Shown here: piece after piece, positions 60,071 to 64,000 of the stretch
Position numbering within the stretch: position 1 is the first letter of the stretch
How the letters are laid out: every line of letters starts with the position of its first letter
DNA from: Magnolia sinica
Lineage: Eukaryota; Streptophyta; Magnoliopsida; Magnoliales; Magnoliaceae
Assembly: GCF_029962835.1 (NCBI RefSeq)
Contig: NC_080578.1
Span: 47,981,001 to 48,045,000 of the forward strand
Direction of reading: 5' to 3'
DNA length: 64,000 bases
The notes under the pieces: model-generated
The model's database searches: none
Told to the model about the DNA's origin: nothing
What the model saw: only the letters and a program-made list of their open reading frames with translations
Translations under genes and position numbers: made by a program

Positions 60071-60531
60071 AGGTGAGTTGTATCATTTTCTTCCATATTT
60101 CTTTAATGCAGCAATACTATGTTGAAATTTTCAGCATTTTTACAGGTTGAGAAGTGGGTTGATCCAAAATTCTGTTGGCAGTGTAATCTCTAATTGCTTT
60201 ATGTTGATATTTTCAGCATTTTCATATGGATGTTACCCATGTTAAAATCTGAAACTTTCAGATTATATGACTGAATTGTTGAAATTTTATGTTTCAGGGA
60301 CGATCCTTCACAGAATTTGAGAAGATATGTAAGTGCATTAGGCTTTTCTTTCGTATGTATAGAATTAGGCTTTTATTATTGTTGTTGTTGTTGTTGTGGT
60401 TAGCAATGTCAGTGTCATTTTGTTTTCCTTACAAGTTGCAACCCATTGCCATTTTGTTGATTGTTCCAGTGCTTTCTCATATGGCTTTTGGATGTCACCT
60501 AATCTCTATTTGTTTTTTGTCATTGCTGTAG

Positions 60532-60555
60532 AGAATTTTCGAGCACTTTGCACAG
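60532..60555 (+). pseudogene. Possible cyclophilin micro-exon fragment
   Basis: 24 bases between an AG acceptor and a GTAAGC donor read (E)NFRALCTG, the highly conserved block of cyclophilin peptidyl-prolyl isomerases. In several plant cyclophilins an intron falls after CTG. No other cyclophilin exon was found nearby, so this may be a captured scrap or chance. Confidence 0.35.
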
Positions 60556-61500
60556 GTAAGCCAACACTGTCTGTCATTTTAAGTGTTAGGTTATTCCTTA
60601 AGTTTATGTTACACTGTTGCAGATACTCAGATTTGGACTTCTTTTCTCATTACAAGAAGTTTGTACCGAAAGCATTGTTGATATTGAAAATAGTTAGTTG
60701 TAGTCAGGGTTCAAATTATCATTTGAACGGCATACAATTTTTTTTTTGCAATACATTACCAATACCAGCACAATTCAATTTTATCATATTGCCCCATGGG
60801 TGTGTCACAATGCATTCTTACAATACATTCTGCTATTTTAAGCCTTGGTTGCAATATGTGAACTGATGTTAACTGTAATACTGAGACTCTTAGTTGCACT
60901 ATCCTTCTAAATATGTGCTACTCCCACTTCAAATCAATAATTCCGCTATTTTGAGCCTTGGTTGCAATATGTGAATGGAAAAATCACTTTATTTTTGGCC
61001 CAAGGGATCAAGATACATGGGTTGCCTGACAATTGACAATTGATTTTGACAAAGACATATGGAGTTACATATCTCTGGGTTATTTTAAGCAGGTTGGTTC
61101 TTGAGGGGAAAGAAATTGTTGCTTTTGATACTAGTCTTCCTCTGGATGATGAATGCAAGGGAGAATCACCTAAAGAGGATTGAAGAGGATCTCTGAGGCA
61201 GATACACAAACAAGATCCAGGCCATTCATCAAGTGGGGCCCATCAATGGGTTATGATTCTTCTATCTAGGAGATTGTTTGGTTCATTGCCCATCCACATT
61301 GAGGGGGGGTTCATAATATCAATGGTTTGGATCACTGAAACATGGGCCCACTTCTGAAATGTGAAAAGCGAATGGTATTTACAAACTTTTGGCTTAGGCA
61401 TTTTCCAAAACCCTGTAAAAACATTTGTCATGTGCTTCTGATTTCTTTGTTTCAATCTCTCTGATACAACTGTCTGAAGTGCTAGTTTCTCTCATGATAG

Positions 61501-63942
61501 GAAAGCTCTTTCCACATGCTGAGATCTTTAAATGGATGATGTATGGAAATGGTACTTGACACCCTGACAAACTTGAATCATATCTTTGTTATTTGCTATG
61601 TTTCGGATGTTTCTTATTTACTATCCGTCTCTTCTGCCTGTCTATAGATGGAAAGCATCCAGCATGTGACCTGTCCTACTTTGGCCAGAGAGAATTTTCC
61701 TTCACACTGGATAATGACATTTATCTGCGCTTCCAATCGTTCAACAACGCGGCTGAACTGGAAAGTTCTATCAAAGAAAAGTGCCCATTTAAGATTGATA
61801 TTGGACCTGTATACAGTGTAGATGTATGATTTGCACATTCTCTTTGGTGGTCAAGTAGTTAATGGTTGCTGATGTATTTCCTATCCTTAAGCTCTTCTTA
61901 TGTCTTTTTTTTTTTCCAGCCTGCTAAACGGCATGCATATGCACAAGGTGGTAATAATGTTTTCATGCCAGTAGAGAGGGAGCTCGTTTTTGATATTGTA
62001 AGTATAAAGCTTCTGGCAGACATAAACTGAACTGGACACTGAATGTTTCCAGCCCCACCAACCACCACCAAACAAGGTGGTTGTTTGGTGGGGCTTTTTC
62101 TTTATTTAGCTCTAATGCTTGATTCTTTGATAGGATATGTTCGATTATGATGATGTTCGGTACTGCTGCTCAGGAGCAGAAGTCTGCTTAGAATGCTGCC
62201 ATTGATGACCATCGCCATTAAAGTGATGGATATTGCTCTCAGAGGTGGGAAACAACAGTTTTTCTTTTTGGTTACATGGTGTTCCAGTGGTAGTATTTTA
62301 TACTAAGGAATGATAGGATCCTTGAATCGAGGCCTTCCATCACAATGAGGATGGATCATGCCCCAAAAAGCCCCTTGTTAAAAATTGTAACATTTAGATT
62401 CGTAGCAGACAAGTAGATTAGAATAGAAATACAACAACATTCTACATTCAACTGGAAAAAAAAAAACCAGTCCAAGAGATTTATGGGGCATGGTCAATCC
62501 ATGTTGGAATGACATTAACCAATGTTCTGGATCACTTGACTATGGACCCCACCTGTTAGAGCTGAAACCCCAGTATACTTTGCAAAGCCTCTGGTTGACG
62601 ATCTTATGATTCCTCTTTTGTACTATCTGTTATATCTATTAACTAAGTACCTCAAAAAGCCTCCATCAGGATCTTTTTTCTCTCCATATTATATAGTCGA
62701 TGTTCGGGTCTTTATGTCATGGATTTTCCTTGGAAATGTATTTATAGGGTGATATGACTGACTTCTTTTATGAGTATCCTAATGCAGATGATTTTGGTTT
62801 TAATCACATACTCTGGGTATATAGTGGCAGACGCGGTGTTCATTGTTGGGTTTGTGATGGGAGAGCGAGGAGGTAAATTGTACATATAGTCTGAAACATG
62901 AATTTCATCTGCCCATGACCTTTGTACGCGTATTGAGATGGTGTTTATTCTGCCACCGTTCTTCAGGTTGACTAATGAACAGAGGGCAGCTATTGCAGAC
63001 TACTTCAGGGTATACAAGGTAGCAATAACTGAACTGTCAATAATTTCAACATACCAGATCTTTCTTAGGACCCAATGTCATGGAACTCCCTGACGTAGTC
63101 TCTGTTATAGGGAAATGAAAATAGTAATAAGAAAGTGTCTTTGATGGGTCCAGCTCTGCATCCTTTACTGGAGTAAGTCTCGATGATCTGCTTTACATAT
63201 TTAAGGAACTTGAGAAGATGTCATTTAAGCTCTTTTCATTACGAAGATACTTGCATGCGGTGCAGGAGATCATATACAGATGTCTTGAAGGTCTTTTTTG
63301 AAGAGAAACTGCTTGGTGGGCAGAAATTATTTGCATCCGAAGAGAAATATCAAAAGATCCTTGACATGATTCCTGATGAAAGTATGCAACTCAAAAATCA
63401 TTTCTAATGATTTTATTTGAATAAGCATGATACATGTTTCTGTCTGCTAGGAAATCTCGTTTTTGGAAAGAGCATTATTTACATTGTAATAGTGCAATAT
63501 TTGCAGCTATTGCTACAGAGCTACAGGCAAGGTGGCAGGAAAACCGACGGTCCATCTCAAAAGAAGACCTTAATGTTGTCCGATGGGAGCAATTAAAACA
63601 TGCGTTGCAGTCTGGGAAGCAAAAGGTATGGTGCATCTTTGCATCTGGTAGGCATTTTTAGATCTGTGTTTGCTTTTCTAAGCCCATTTTCTTTGACAAT
63701 CATTCCGTGTTTCAGGCACAGGGGCTTCGTCGGTGTGTTGAAGAGATTGTTTTCTCGTATACATATCCGAGACTGGATATGGAGGTTTGTGGAATGTTTT
63801 TCTATGTGTAGCATTCAAGGATTCTGATATCCGTGATCCATGCATTTGTTTCATTCTTCTCACGAAAACATTGTCTCATTTTAGGTGTCCAAACACATGA
63901 ATCATTTGCTAAAGGCACCTCTCTGTGTACACCCAAAAACAG
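61501..63942 (+). CDS. PRIM1: DNA primase small (catalytic) subunit gene, 11 exons, partial, with one frameshift
   Basis: This subunit makes the RNA primers for DNA polymerase alpha in nuclear DNA replication. Exons are 61501-61551, 61648-61823, 61920-61997, 62134-62244, 62788-62872, 62967-63018, 63111-63172, 63266-63381, 63507-63625, 63716-63784 and 63885-63942, all GT-AG with matching phases. Landmarks are [55 protein letters not shown] (the DxD metal-binding aspartates), [32 protein letters not shown] and [12 protein letters not shown]. One base is missing after 62198 in the ECCW-type cysteine motif, which shifts the frame. All other exons are open and strongly conserved. The first exon (N-terminal 40-50 residues) was not found, and the C-terminus lies beyond the right edge. 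Confidence 0.92.
62134..62244 (+). CDS. PRIM1: Primase exon 4, carrying the frameshift
   Basis: It reads [20 protein letters not shown], then C. The expected continuation is TGG CCA TTG ATG ACC ATC GCC (W-P-L-M-T-I-A), but the sequence has TG-CCA at 62197-62201. One extra G restores a 112-nt exon that joins both neighbours in phase. The cysteines here bind zinc in the eukaryotic primase small subunit. Confidence 0.9.
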
Positions 63943-64000
63943 GTTAGTATCAATGCTATCACTGGTTAAGGGTGATAATGTGTTCATGCTGGTGAGATTG

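Overview
This window looks like nuclear DNA of a flowering plant. It holds intron-rich genes with plant-type GT-AG junctions, several plant LTR-retrotransposon lineages (Ty1/copia of Tork/Tnt1 type, Ty3/gypsy including the plant-only Tat lineage), CACTA and hAT DNA transposons, and fragments of plant genes (Golgi-type UDP-glucuronate decarboxylase, plant Aurora kinase, importin-5). The sequence alone does not fix the species. There is no bacterial or organellar gene, rRNA, tRNA or CRISPR array.

Positions 1-33,104, minus strand: one host gene of the DUF3754 (TMEM143-like) family fills the left half. Eight exons can be placed to the base by matching splice sites and reading phase. Together they give 577 codons, and the 3' end runs off the left edge. 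The exons total about 1.7 kb, spread over 33 kb. The introns are swollen by mobile DNA: an old broken copia element (about 3.6-7.9 kb), remnants of RNase H-like sequence, a copia element with both LTRs (15,550-20,032), a non-autonomous hAT element with a perfect 8-bp target duplication (21,115-22,996), and a gypsy element with both LTRs and a perfect 5-bp target duplication (25,268-31,201). All three coding LTR elements lie antisense to the gene.

Positions 34.2-44.1 kb: a Tat-lineage gypsy element of about 10 kb, with gag, protease, RT, two RNase H domains, integrase and, on the opposite strand of its 3' part, the extra antisense gene known from this lineage.

Positions 44.8-59.9 kb: a cluster of CACTA (En/Spm) sequence with three same-facing CACTACAAC termini. 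It carries CACTA coding exons (DUF4218 and Tnp1/En/Spm domains) and pieces of unrelated host genes that still keep introns: importin-5, UDP-xylose synthase, Aurora kinase, with a possible cyclophilin exon just outside. This transduplication (Pack-CACTA-like) cluster is the most interesting part of the window.

Positions 61.5-64.0 kb, plus strand: eleven consecutive exons of the DNA primase catalytic (small) subunit, cut by the right edge. One exon lacks a single base inside the cysteine-rich motif, so the gene is frameshifted as given. This is either a sequencing or assembly error or a recent inactivation. Its first exon was not found.
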